Source of the DNA: Petrolisthes cinctipes
Taxonomy: Eukaryota; Arthropoda; Malacostraca; Decapoda; Porcellanidae
Assembly: GCA_033782935.1 (NCBI GenBank)
Contig: JAWQEG010000004.1
Span: forward strand, 744,001-808,000
Length of the DNA: 64,000 bases
Reading direction: 5' to 3'
Of this stretch, positions 9,457-23,084 are shown one piece after another. How positions within the stretch are numbered: the first letter of the stretch is position 1; each line of letters starts with the position of its first letter. The position numbers and the translations under genes were made by a program. Below the pieces are notes generated by a model. It was not told the DNA's origin. It worked only from the letters and a program-made list of their open reading frames with translations, and ran no database searches.

Positions 9457-11098
9457 AGTAGGCATGTACAGATCGCTTCTGGGACCCCTAAATATCGAAT
9501 TTTCGGGTGTTTTGGGACTGAATTTGAGATATCGACTTTTTGGCACCTAAAAGATCGATTTTTAGCATGTTTTTATCCTATATTTTGAAAATATTCTAGC
9601 ACTGAGTAGGCATGTACAGATTGCTTCTGGGACCCCAAAATATTGAATTTTCGGGTGTTTTGAGCCTGAATTTGAGATATAAACGGGTACAGAAGATACA
9701 TGCACATATTGACTTTGGGCACCAAAAATATCGATTTTCAGTATGTTTTTGGCCTGAATTTTGAAAATACTCTAACACGGAGTAGGCATGTACAGATCGC
9801 TTCTGGGACCCCAAAATATCGAATTTTCGGGTGTTTAGGGCCAGAATTTGAGATATAAACGGGTACAGAAGATGCATGCACATATCGACTTTTGGGCACC
9901 TAAATGATCGATTTTCAGTATGTTTTTGGCCTGTATTTTGAAAATACTCTAACACGGAGTAGGCATGTACAGATACCTTCTGGGACCTCTAAATATCGAA
10001 TTTTCGGGTGTTTTGGGACTGAATTTGGGATATCTATTTTTTGGCACCTAAAATATCGATTTTCAGCTTGTTTTTAGTCTATATTTTGAAAATATTCTAG
10101 TACTGTGTAGGCATGTACAGATTGCTTCTGGGACCCCAAAATATTGAATTATCGGGTGTTTTGAGCCTGAATTTGAGATATAAACAGGTACAGAAGATAC
10201 ATGCACATATTGACTTTGGGCATCTAAAATATCGATTTTCAGCATGTTTTAGGCCTGTATTTTGAAAATACTCTAACACTGAGTATTCATGTACAGATTG
10301 CTTCTGGGACCCCAAAATATTGAATTTTCGGGTGTTTTGAGCCTGAATTTGAGATATAAACGGGTACTGAAGATGCATACACATATCGACTTTTGTGCAC
10401 CTAAAAGATCGATTTTCAGTATGTTTTGAGCATGTATTTTGAAAATACTCTAACACGGAGTAGGCATGTACAGATACCTTCTGGGACCCCTAAATATCGA
10501 ATTTTCGGGAGTTTTGGCACTGAATTTGAGATATCGACTTTTTGGCACCTAAAAGATCGATTTTTAGCATGTTTTTAGCCTATATTTTGAAAATATTCTA
10601 GCACTGAGTAGGCATGTACAGATTGCTTCTGGGACCCCAAAATATTGAATTTTCGGGTGTTTTGAGCCTGAATTTGAGATATAAACGGGTACTAAAGATG
10701 CATGCACATATCGACTTTTGTGCTCCTAAAAGATCGATTTTCAGTATGTTTTGAGCATGTATTTTGAAAATACTCTAACACGGAGTAGGCATGTACAGAT
10801 CGCTTCTGGGACCCCTAAATATCGAATTTTCGGGTGTTTTGGGACTGAATTTGAGATATCGACTTTTTGGCACCTAAAAGATCGATTTTTAGCATGTTTT
10901 TAGCCTATATTTTGAAAATATTCTAGCACTGTACAGATTGCTTCTGGGACCCCAAAATATTGAATTTTCGGGTGTTTTGAGCCTGAATTTGAGATATAAA
11001 CGGGTACTGAAGATGCATGCACATATCGACTTTTGTGCACCTAAAAGATCGATTTTCAGTATGTTTTGAGCATGTATTTTGAAAATACTCTAACACGG
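9457..11098 (+). repeat. 1,642-bp ten-monomer unit, copy 1
   Basis: Monomers start at 9457, 9605, 9781, 9958, 10106, 10282, 10459, 10607, 10784 and 10932. The order is A2-B2-C2-A1-B1-C1-A2-C1-A2-C1(minus 10). B monomers are missing at two places, giving A-C dimers. Private variants include gaattatcggg, taaacaggtac, gagtattcatg, gtactaaagatg and gtgctcc. All of these recur 1,642 bases later. Confidence 0.9.
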
Positions 11099-12573
11099 AT
11101 TAGGCATGTACAGATCGCTTCTGGGACCCCTAAATATCGAATTTTCGGGTGTTTTGGGACTGAATTTGAGATATCGACTTTTTGGCACCTAAAAGATCGA
11201 TTTTTAGCATGTTTTTATCCTATATTTTGAAAATATTCTAGCACTGAGTAGGCATGTACAGATTGCTTCTGGGACCCCAAAATATTGAATTTTCGGGTGT
11301 TTTGAGCCTGAATTTGAGATATAAACGGGTACAGAAGATACATGCACATATTGACTTTGGGCACCAAAAATATCGATTTTCAGTATGTTTTTGGCCTGAA
11401 TTTTGAAAATACTCTAACACGGAGTAGGCATGTACAGATCGCTTCTGGGACCCCAAAATATCGAATTTTCGGGTGTTTAGGGCCAGAATTTGAGATATAA
11501 ACGGGTACAGAAGATGCATGCACATATCGACTTTTGGGCACCTAAATGATCGATTTTCAGTATGTTTTTGGCCTGTTTTTTGAAAATACTCTAACACGGA
11601 GTAGGCATGTACAGATACCTTCTGGGACCTCTAAATATCGAATTTTCGGGTGTTTTGGGACTGAATTTGGGATATCTATTTTTTGGCACCTAAAATATCG
11701 ATTTTCAGCTTGTTTTTAGCCTATATTTTGAAAATATTCTATTACTGTGTAGGCATGTACAGATTGCTTCTGGGACCCCAAAATATTGAATTATCGGGTG
11801 TTTTGAGCCTGAATTTGAGATATAAACAGGTACAGAAGATACATGCACATATTGACTTTGGGCATCTAAAATATCGATTTTCAGCATGTTTTAGGCCTGT
11901 ATTTTGAAAATACTCTAACACTGAGTATTCATGTACAGATTGCTTCTGGGACCCCAAAATATTGAATTTTCGGGTGTTTTGAGCCTGAATTTGAGATATA
12001 AACGGGTACTGAAGATGCATACACATATCGACTTTTGTGCACCTAAAAGATCGATTTTCAGTATGTTTTGAGCATGTATTTTGAAAATACTCTAACACGG
12101 AGTAGGCATGTACAGATACCTTCTGGGACCCCTAAATATCGAATTTTCGGGAGTTTTGGCACTGAATTTGAGATATCGACTTTTTGGCACCTAAAAGATC
12201 GATTTTTAGCATGTTTTTAGCCTATATTTTGAAAATATTCTAGCACTGAGTAGGCATGTACAGATTGCTTCTGGGACCCCAAAATATTGAATTTTCGGGT
12301 GTTTTGAGCCTGAATTTGAGATATAAACGGGTACTAAAGATGCATGCACATATCGACTTTTGTGCTCCTAAAAGATCGATTTTCAGTATGTTTTGAGCAT
12401 GTATTTTGAAAATACTCTAACACGGAGTAGGCATGTACAGATCGCTTCTGGGACCCCTAAATATCGAATTTTCGGGTGTTTTGGGACTGAATTTGAGATA
12501 TCGACTTTTTGGCACCTAAAAGATCGATTTTTAGCATGTTTTTAGCCTATATTTTGAAAATATTCTAGCACTG
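11099..12573 (+). repeat. 1,642-bp unit, copy 2 (incomplete at its right end)
   Basis: Boundaries at 11099, 11247, 11423, 11600, 11748, 11924, 12101, 12249 and 12426 repeat copy 1 at +1,642. The private variants gaattatcggg, gagtattcatg, gtactaaag and gtgctcc are all present. The tenth monomer at 12574 switches from the C1 type (gtactgaag) in copy 1 to a B type (gtacagaagatac). Homology to copy 1 therefore ends inside that monomer and homology to 7112 begins. Confidence 0.9.
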
Positions 12574-13416
12574 TACAGATTGCTTCTGGGACCCCAAAAT
12601 ATTGAATTTTCGGGTGTTTTGAGCCTGAATTTGAGATATAAACGGGTACAGAAGATACATGCACATATTGACTTTGGGCACCAAAAATATCGATTTTCAG
12701 CATGTTTTGGGCCTGAATTTTGAAAATACTCTAACACGGAGTAGGCATGTACAGATCGCTTCTGGGACCCCAAAATATCGAATTTTCGGGTGTTTAGGGT
12801 CAGAATTTGAGATATAAACGGGTACAGAAGATACATGCACATATTGACTTTGGGCACCAAAAATATCGATTTTCAGCATGTTTTGGGCCTGAATTTTGAA
12901 AATACTCTAACACTGAGAATGCATGTACATATTGCTTCTGGGACCCCAAAATATCGAATTTTCGGGTGTTTTGGGACTGAATTTGAGATATCGACTTTTT
13001 GGCACCTAAAAGGTCGATTTTTAGCATGTTTTTAGCCTATATTTTGAAAATATTCTAGCACTGAGTAGGCATGTACAGATTGCTTCTGGGACCCCAAAAT
13101 ATTGAATTTTCGGGTGTTTTGAGCCTGAATTTGAGATATAAACGGGTACAGAAGATTCATGCACATATTGACTTTGGGCACCAAAAATATCGATTTTCAG
13201 CATGTTTTGGGCCTGAATTTTGAAAATACTCTAACACGGAGTAGGCATGTACAGATCGCTTCTGGGACCCCAAAATATCGAATTTTCGGGTGTTTACGGC
13301 CAGGATTTGAGATATAAACGGGTACAGAAGATGCATGCACATATCGACTTTTGGGCACCTAAAAGATCGATTTTCAGTATGTTTTTGGCCTGTATTTTGA
13401 AAATACTCTAACACGG
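12574..13416 (+). repeat. Copy of 7112-7954 (843 bp, offset 5,462)
   Basis: Monomers at 12574 (B minus 10), 12740 (C2/B2 hybrid with agggtcag), 12916 (A with agaatgcatgtacatattgc), 13064 and 13240 match 7112, 7278, 7454, 7602 and 7778 at a constant offset. The shared agaatgc, gattcatgc and acggccagg variants show common descent. One difference is acatccacat at 7198 against acatgcacat here. The match continues into 13417 onward. The 1,642-bp tandem duplication and other sequence lie between the two copies. Confidence 0.88.
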
Positions 13417-16400
13417 AGTAAGCATGTACAGATACCTTCTGGGACCCCTAAATTTCGAATTTTCGGGTGTTTTGGGACTGAATTTGAGATATCGATTTTT
13501 TGGCACCTAAAATGTCGATTTTTAGCATGTTTTTAGCCTATATTTTGAAAATATTCTAGCACTGTGTAGGCATGTACAGATTGCTTCTGGGGCCCCAAAA
13601 TATTGAATTTTCGGGTGTTTTGAGCCTGAATTTGAGATATAAACGGGTACAGAAGATACATGCACATATTGACTTTGGGCATCTAAAATATCGATTTTCA
13701 GCATGTTTTGGGCCTGTATTTTGAAAATACTCTAACACTGAGTAGGCATGTACAGATTGCTTCTGGGACCCCAAAATATTGAATTTTCGGGTGTTTTGAG
13801 CCTGAATTTGAGATATAAACGGGTACTGAAGATGCATGCACATATCGACTTTTGTGCACCTAAAAGATCGATTTTCAGTATGTTTTGAGCATGTATTTTG
13901 AAAATACTCTAACACGGAGTAGACATGTACAGATCGCTTCTGGGACCCCTAAATATCGATTTTTCGGGTGTTTTGGGACTGAATTTGAGATATCGACTTT
14001 TTGGCACCTAAAAGATCGATTTTTAGCATGTTTTTAGCCTATATTTTGAAAATATTCTAGCACTGAGTAGGCATGTACAGATTGCTTCTGGGACCCCAAA
14101 ATATTGAATTTTCGGGTGTTTTCATCCTGAATTTGAGATATAAACGGGTACAGAAGATACATGCACATATTGACTTTGGGCACCAAAAATATCGATTTTC
14201 AGCATGTTTTGGCCCTGAATTTTGAAAATACTCTAACACGGAGTAGGCATGTACAGATCGCTTCTGGGACCCCAAAATATCGAATTTTCGGGTGTTTAGG
14301 GCCAGAATTTGAGATATAAACGGGTACAGAAGATGCATGCACATATCGACTTTTGGGCACCTAAAAGATCGATTTTCAGTATGTTTTTGGCGTGTATTTT
14401 GAAAATACTCTATCACGGAGTAGGCATGTACAGATACCTTCTGGGACCTCTAAATATCGAATTTTCGGGTGTTTTGGGACTGAATTTGAGATATCGATTT
14501 TTTGGCACCTAAAATGTCGATTTTTAGCATGTTTTTAGCCTATATTTTGAAAATATTCTAGCACTGTGTAGGCATGTACAGATTGCTTCTGGGACCCCAA
14601 AATATTGAATTTTCGGGTGTTTTGAGCCTGAATTTGAGATATAAACGGGTACAGAAGATACATGCACATATTGACTTTGGGCACCAAAAATATCGATTTT
14701 CAGCATGTTTTGGGCCTGAATTTTGAAAATACTCTAACACGGAGTAGGCATGTACAGATCGCTTCTGGGACCCCAAAATATCGAATTTTCGGGTGTTTAC
14801 GGCCAGGATTTGAGATATAAACGGGTACAGAAGATGCATGCACATATCGACTTTTGGGCACCTAAAAGATCGATTTTCAGTATGTTTTTGGCCTGTACTT
14901 TGAAAATACTCTAACACGGTGTAAGCATGTACAGATACCTTCTGGGACCCCTAAATATCGAATTTTCGGGTGTTTTGGGACTGAATTTGAGATATCGATT
15001 TTTTGGCACCTAAAATGTCGATTTTTAGCATGTTTTTAGCCTATATTTTGAAAATATTCTAGCACTGTGTAGGCATGTACAGATTGCTTCTGGGACCCCA
15101 AAATATTGAATTTTCGGGTGTTTTGAGCCTGAATTTGAGATATAAACGGGTACAGAAGATACATGCACATATTGACTTTGGGCATCTAAAATATCGATTT
15201 TCAGCATGTTTTGGGCCTGTATTTTGAAAATACTCTAACACTGAGTAGGCATGTACAGATTGCTTATATGACCCCAAAATATTGAATTTTCGGGTGTTTT
15301 GAGCCTGAATTTGAGATATAAACGGGTACTGAAGATGCATGCACATATTGACTTTTGTGCACCTAAAAGATCGATTTTCAGTATGTTTTGAGCATGTATT
15401 TTGAAAATACTCTAACACGGAGTAGGCATGTACAAATCGCTTCTGGGACCCCTAAATATCGATTTTTCGGGTGTTTTGGGACTGAATTTGAGATATCGAC
15501 TTTTTGGCACCTAAAAGATCGATTTTTAGCATGTTTTTAGCCTATATTTTGAAAATATTCTAGCACTGAGTAGGCATGTACAGATTGCTTCTGGGACCCC
15601 AAAATATAGAATTTTCGGGTGTTTTCATCCTGAATTTGAGATATAAACGGGTACAGAAGATACATGCACATATTGACTTTGGGCACCAAAAATATCGATT
15701 TTCAGCATGTTTTGGCCCTGAATTTTGAAAATACTCTAACACGGAGTAGGCATGTACAGATCGCTTCTGGGACCCCAAAATATCGAATTTTCGGGTGTTT
15801 AGGGCCAGAATCTGAGATATAAACGGGTACAGAAGATGCATGCACATATCGACTTTTGGGCACCTAAAAGATCGATTTTCAGTATGTTTTTGGCCTGTAT
15901 TTTGAAAATACTCTATCACGGAGTAGGCATGTACAGATACCTTCTGGGACCTCTAAATATCGAATTTTCGGGTGTTTTGGGACTGAATTTGAGATATCGA
16001 TTTTTTGGCACCTAAAATGTCGATTTTTAGCATGTTTTTAGCCTATATTTTGAAAATATTCTAGCACTGTGTAGGCATGTACAGATTGCTTCTGGGACCC
16101 CAAAATATTGAATTTTCGGGTGTTTTGAGCCTGAATTTGAGATATAAACGGGTACTGAAGATGCATGCACATATCGACTTTTGTGCACCTAAAAGATCGA
16201 TTTTCAGTATGTTTTGAGCATGTATTTTGAAAATACTCTAACACGGAGTAGGCATGTACAGATCGCTTCTGGGACCCCTAAATATCGATTTTTCGGGTGT
16301 TTTGGGACTGAATTTGAGATATCGACTTTTTGGCACCTAAAAGATCGATTTTTAGCATGTTTTTAGCCTATATTTTGAAAATATTCTAGCACTGAGTAGG

Positions 16401-18250
16401 CATGTACAGATTGCTTCTGGGACCCCAAAATATTGAATTTTCGGGTGTTTTCATCCTGAATTTGAGATATAAACGGGTACAGAAGATATATGCACATATT
16501 GACTTTGAGCACCAAAAATATCGATTTTCAGCATGTTTTGGCCCTGAATTTTGAAAATACTCTAACACGGAGTAGGCATGTACAGATCGCTTCTGGGACC
16601 CCAAAATATCGAATTTTCGGGTGTTTAGGGCCAGAATTTGAGATATAAACGGGTACAGAAGATGCATGCACATATCGACTTTTGGGCACCTAAAAGATCG
16701 ATTTTCAGTATGTTTTTGGCCTGTATTTTGAAAATACTCTATCACGGAGTAGGCATGTACAGATACCTTCTGGGACCTCTAAATATCGAATTTTCGGGTG
16801 TTTTGGGACTGAATTTGAGATATCGATTTTTTGGCACCTAAAATGTCGATTTTTAGCATGTTTTTAGCCTATATTTTGAAAATATTCTAGCACTGTGTAG
16901 GCATGTACAGATTGCTTCTGGGACCCCAAAATATTGAATTTTCGGGTGTTTTGAGCCTGAATTTGAGATATAAACGGGTACAGAAGATACATGCACATAT
17001 TGACTTTGGGCACCAAAAATATCGATTTTCAGCATGTTTTGGGCCTGAATTTTGAAAATATTCTAACACGGAGTAGGCATGTACAGATCGCTTCTGGGAC
17101 CCCAAAATATCGAATTTTCGGGTGTTTAGGGCCAGAATTTGAGATATAAACGGGTACAGAAGATGCATGCACATATCGACTTTTGGGCACCTAAAAGATC
17201 GATTTTCAGTATGTTTTTGACCTGTATTTTGAAAATACTCTAACACGGAGTAAGCATGTACAGATACCTTCTTGGACCTCTAAATATCGAATTTTCGGGT
17301 GTTTTGGGACTGAATTTGAGATATCGATTTTTTGGCACCTAAAATGTCGATTTTTAGCATGTTTTTAGCCTATATTTTGAAAATATTCTAGCACTGGGTA
17401 GGCATGTACAGATTGCTTCTGGGACCCCAAAATATTGAATTTTCGGGTGTTTTGAGCCTGAATTTGAGATATAAACGGGTACAGAAGATACATGCACATA
17501 TTGACTTTGGGCACCAAAAATATCGATTTTCAGCATGTTTTGGGCCTGAATTTTGAAAATACTCTAACACGGAGTAGGCATGTACAGATCGCTTCTGGGA
17601 CCCCAAAATATCGAATTTTCGGGTGTTTAGGGCCAGAATTTGAGATATAAACGGGTACAGAAGATGCATGCACATATCGACTTTTGGGCACCTAAAAGAT
17701 CGATTTTCAGTATGTTTTTGGCCTGTATTTTGAAAATACTCTAACAAGGAGTAGGCATGTACTGATTCCTTCTGGGACCTCTAAATTTCGAATTTTCGGG
17801 TGTTTTGGGACTGAATTTGAGATATCGATTTTTTGGCACCTAAAATGTCGATTTTTAGCATGTTTTTAGCCTATATTTTGAAAATATTCTAGCACTGTGT
17901 AGGCATGTACAGATTGCTTCTGGGACCCCAAAATATTGAATTTTCGGGTGTTTTGAGCCTGAATTTGAGATATAAACGGGTACAGAAGATACATGCACAT
18001 ATTGACTTTGGGCATCTAAAATATCGATTTTCAGCATGTTTTGGGCCTGAATTTTGAAAATACTCTAACACGGAGTAGGCATGTACAGATCGCTTCTGGG
18101 ACCCCAAAATATCGAATTTTCGGGTGTTTACGGCCAGGATTTGAGATATAAACGGGTACAGAAGATGCATGCACATATCGACTTTTGGGCACCTAAAAGA
18201 TCGATTTTCAGTATGTTTTTGGCCTGTATTTTGAAAATACTCTAACACGG
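13417..18250 (+). repeat. 4,834-bp superunit, copy 1 (29 monomers)
   Basis: Nine 501-bp trimers plus one 325-bp A1-C1 dimer (15922-16246) make up 4,834 bp. A monomers start at 13417, 13918, 14419, 14920, 15421, 15922, 16247, 16748, 17249 and 17750. Several trimers are chimeric A1-B2-C2, for example at 14419, 16748 and 17249. Private variants include ttttcatcctgaa in B2, atcgatttttcggg in A2, gcttatatgacc in C1 and aaggagtaggcatgtactg at 17745-17763. The unit recurs in the next 4,834 bases. Confidence 0.92.
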
Positions 18251-21200
18251 AGTAAGCATGTACAGATACCTTCTGGGACCCCTAAATTTCGAATTTTCGG
18301 GTGTTTTGGGACTGAATTTGAGATATCGATTTTTTGGCACCTAAAATGTCGATTTTTAGCATGTTTTTAGCCTATATTTTGAAAATATTCTAGCACTGTG
18401 TAGGCATGTACAGATTGCTTCTGGGGCCCCAAAATATTGAATTTTCGGGTGTTTTGAGCCTGAATTTGAGATATAAACGGGTACAGAAGATACATGCACA
18501 TATTGACTTTGGGCATCTAAAATATCGATTTTCAGCATGTTTTGGGCCTGTATTTTGAAAATACTCTAACACTGAGTAGGCATGTACAGATTGCTTCTGG
18601 GACCCCAAAATATTGAATTTTCGGGTGTTTTGAGCCTGAATTTGAGATATAAACGGGTACTGAAGATGCATGCACATATCGACTTTTGTGCACCTAAAAG
18701 ATCGATTTTCAGTATGTTTTGAGCATGTATTTTGAAAATACTCTAACACGGAGTAGACATGTACAGATCGCTTCTGGGATCCCTAAATATCGATTTTTCG
18801 GGTGTTTTGGGACTGAATTTGAGATATCGACTTTTTGGCACCTAAAAGATCGATTTTTAGCATGTTTTTAGCCTATATTTTGAAAATATTCTAGCACTGA
18901 GTAGGCATGTACAGATTGCTTCTGGGACCCCAAAATATTGAATTTTCGGGTGTTTTCATCCTGAATTTGAGATATAAACGGGTACAGAAGATACATGCAC
19001 ATATTGACTTTGGGCACCAAAAATATCGATTTTCAGCATGTTTTGGCCCTGAATTTTGAAAATACTCTAACACGGAGTAGGCATGTACAGATCGCTTCTG
19101 GGACCCCAAAATATCGAATTTTCGGGTGTTTAGGGCCAGAATTTGAGATATAAACGGGTACAGAAGATGCATGCACATATCGACTTTTGGGCACCTAAAA
19201 GATCGATTTTCAGTATGTTTTTGGCCTGTATTTTGAAAATACTCTATCACGGAGTAGGCATGTACAGATACCTTCTGGGACCTCTAAATATCGAATTTTC
19301 GGGTGTTTTGGGACTGAATTTGAGATATCGATTTTTTGGCACCTAAAATGTCGATTTTTAGCATGTTTTTAGCCTATATTTTGAAAATATTCTAGCACTG
19401 TGTAGGCATGTACAGATTGCTTCTGGGACCCCAAAATATTGAATTTTCGGGTGTTTTGAGCCTGAATTTGAGATATAAACGGGTACAGAAGATACATGCA
19501 CATATTGACTTTGGGCACCAAAAATATCGATTTTCAGCATGTTTTGGGCCTGAATTTTGAAAATACTCTAACACGGAGTAGGCATGTACAGATCGCTTCT
19601 GGGACCCCAAAATATCGAATTTTCGGGTGTTTACGGCCAGGATTTGAGATATAAACGGGTACAGAAGATGCATGCACATATCGACTTTTGGGCACCTAAA
19701 AGATCGATTTTCAGTATGTTTTTGGCCTGTATTTTGAAAATACTCTAACACGGTGTAAGCATGTACAGATACCTTCTGGGACCCCTAAATATCGAATTTT
19801 CGGGTGTTTTGGGACTGAATTTGAGATATCGATTTTTTGGCACCTAAAATGTCGATTTTTAGCATGTTTTTAGCCTATATTTTGAAAATATTCTAGCACT
19901 GTGTAGGCATGTACAGATTGCTTCTGGGACCCCAAAATATTGAATTTTCGGGTGTTTTGAGCCTGAATTTGAGATATAAACGGGTACAGATGATACATGC
20001 ACATATTGACTTTGGGCATCTAAAATATCGATTTTCAGCATGTTTTGGGCCTGTATTTTGAAAATACTCTAACACTGAGTAGGCATGTACAGATTGCTTA
20101 TATGACCCCAAAATATTGAATTTTCGGGTGTTTTGAGCCTGAATTTGAGATATAAACGGGTACTGAAGATGCATGCACATATCGACTTTTGTGCACCTAA
20201 AAGATCGATTTTCAGTATGTTTTGAGCATGTATTTTGAAAATACTCTAACACGGAGTAGGCATGTACAGATCGCTTCTGGGATCCCTAAATATCGATTTT
20301 TCGGGTGTTTTGGGACTGAATTTGAGATATCGACTTTTTGGCACCTAAAAGATCGATTTTTAGCATGTTTTTAGCCTATATTTTGAAAATATTCTAGCAC
20401 TGAGTAGGCATGTACAGATTGCTTCTGGGACCCCAAAATATAGAATTTTCGGGTGTTTTCATCCTGAATTTGAGATATAAACGGGTACAGAAGATACATG
20501 CACATATTGACTTTGGGCACCAAAAATATCGATTTTCAGCATGTTTTGGCCCTGAATTTTGAAAATACTCTAACACGGAGTAGGCATGTACAGATCGCTT
20601 CTGGAACCCCAAAATATCGAATTTTCGGGTGTTTAGGGCCAGAATCTGAGATATAAACGGGTACAGAAGATGCATGCACATATCGACTTTTGGGCACCTA
20701 AAAGATCGATTTTCAGTATGTTTTTGGCCTGTATTTTGAAAATACTCTATCACGGAGTAGGCATGTACAGATACCTTCTGGGACCTCTAAATATCGAATT
20801 TTCGGGTGTTTTGGGACTGAATTTGAGATATCGATTTTTTGGCACCTAAAATGTCGATTTTTAGCATGTTTTTAGCCTATATTTTGAAAATATTCTAGCA
20901 CTGTGTAGGCATGTACAGATTGCTTCTGGGACCCCAAAATATTGAATTTTCGGGTGTTTTGAGCCTGAATTTGAGATATAAACGGGTACTGAAGATGCAT
21001 GCACATATCGACTTTTGTGCACCTAAAAGATCGATTTTCAGTATGTTTTGAGCATGTATTTTGAAAATACTCTAACACGGAGTAGGCATGTACAGATCGC
21101 TTCTGGGACCCCTAAATATCGATTTTTCGGGTGTTTTGGGACTGAATTTGAGATATCGACTTTTTGGCACCTAAAAGATCGATTTTTAGCATGTTTTTAG

Positions 21201-23084
21201 CCTATATTTTGAAAATATTCTAGCACTGAGTAGGCATGTACAGATTGCTTCTGGGACCCCAAAATATTGAATTTTCGGGTGTTTTCATCCTGAATTTGAG
21301 ATATAAACGGGTACAGAAGATACATGCACATATTGACTTTGGGCACCAAAAATATCGATTTTCAGCATGTTTTGGCCCTGAATTTTGAAAATACTCTAAC
21401 ACGGAGTAGGCATGTACAGATCGCTTCTGGGACCCCAAAATATCGAATTTTCGGGGGTTTAGGGCCAGAATTTGAGATATAAACGGGTACAGAAGATGCA
21501 TGCACATATCGACTTTTGGGCACCTAAAAGATCGATTTTCAGTATGTTTTTGGCCTGTATTTTGAAAATACTCTATCACGGAGTAGGCATGTACAGATAC
21601 CTTCTGGGAACTCTAAATATCGAATTTTCGGGTGTTTTGGGACTGAATTTGGGATATCGATTTTTTGGCACCTAAAATGTCGATTTTTAGCATGTTTTTA
21701 GCCTATATTTTGAAAATATTCTAGCACTGTGTAGGCATGTACAGATTGCTTCTGGGACCCCAAAATATTGAATTTTCGGGTGTTTTGAGCCTGAATTTGA
21801 GATATAAACGGGTACAGAAGATACATGCACATATTGACTTTGGGCACCAAAAATATCGATTTTCAGCATGTTTTGGGCCTGAATTTTGAAAATACTCTAA
21901 CACGGAGTAGGCATGTACAGATCGCTTCTGGGACCCCAAAATATCGAATTTTCGGGTGTTTAGGGCCAGAATTTGAGATATAAACGGGTACAGAAGATGC
22001 ATGCACATATCGACTTTTGGGCACCTAAAAGATCGATTTTCAGTATGTTTTTGACCTGTATTTTGAAAATACTCTAACACGGAGTAAGCATGTACAGATA
22101 CCTTCTTGGACCTCTAAATATCGAATTTTCGGGTGTTTTGGGACTGAATTTGAGATATCGATTTTTTGGCACCTAAAATGTCGATTTTTAGCATGTTTTT
22201 AGCCTATATTTTGAAAATATTCTAGCACTGGGTAGGCATGTACAGATTGCTTCTGGGACCCCAAAATATTGAATTTTCGGGTGTTTTGAGGCTGAATTTG
22301 AGATATAAACGGGTACAGAAGATACATGCACATATTGACTTTGGGCACCAAAAATATCGATTTTCAGCATGTTTTGGGCCTGAATTTTGAAAATACTCTA
22401 ACACGGAGTAGGCATGTACAGATCGCTTCTGGGACCCCAAAATATCGAATTTTCGGGTGTTTAGGGCCAGAATTTGAGATATAAACGGGTACAGAAGATG
22501 CATGCACATATCGACTTTTGGGCACCTAAAAGATCGATTTTCAGTATGTTTTTGGCCTGTATTTTGAAAATACTCTAACAAGGAGTAGGCATGTACTGAT
22601 TCCTTCTGGGACCTCTAAATTTCGAATTTTCGGGTGTTTTGGGACTGAATTTGAGATATCGATTTTTTGGCACCTAAAATGTCGATTTTTAGCATGTTTT
22701 TAGCCTATATTTTGAAAATATTCTAGCACTGTGTAGGCATGTACAGATTGCTTCTGGGACCCCAAAATATTGAATTTTCGGGTGTTTTAAGCCTGAATTT
22801 GAGATATAAACGGGTACAGAAGATACATGCACATATTGACTTTGGGCATCTAAAATATCGATTTTCAGCATGTTTTGGGCCTGTATTTTGAAAATACTCT
22901 AACACTGAGTAGGCATGTACAGATTGCTTCTGGGACCCCAAAATATTGAATTTTCGGGTGTTTTGAGCCTGAATTTGAGATATAAACGGGTACTGAAGAT
23001 ACATGCACATATCGACTTTTGTGCACCTAAAAGATCGATTTTCAGTATGTTTTGAGCATGTATTTTGAAAATACTCTAACACTT
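18251..23084 (+). repeat. 4,834-bp superunit, copy 2
   Basis: Boundaries are offset by 4,834 from copy 1 through all ten A monomers (18251 to 22584). The private variants ttttcatcctgaa, gcttatatgacc, atcgatttttcggg and aaggagtaggcatgtactg are repeated in order. The homology starts slightly left of 13417, because acggccagg at 13295 matches 18129. It ends near 22880, where copy 2 switches to gggcctgtattttg and a C1 in place of copy 1's C2. The duplication boundary is therefore inside a monomer. Confidence 0.92.
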
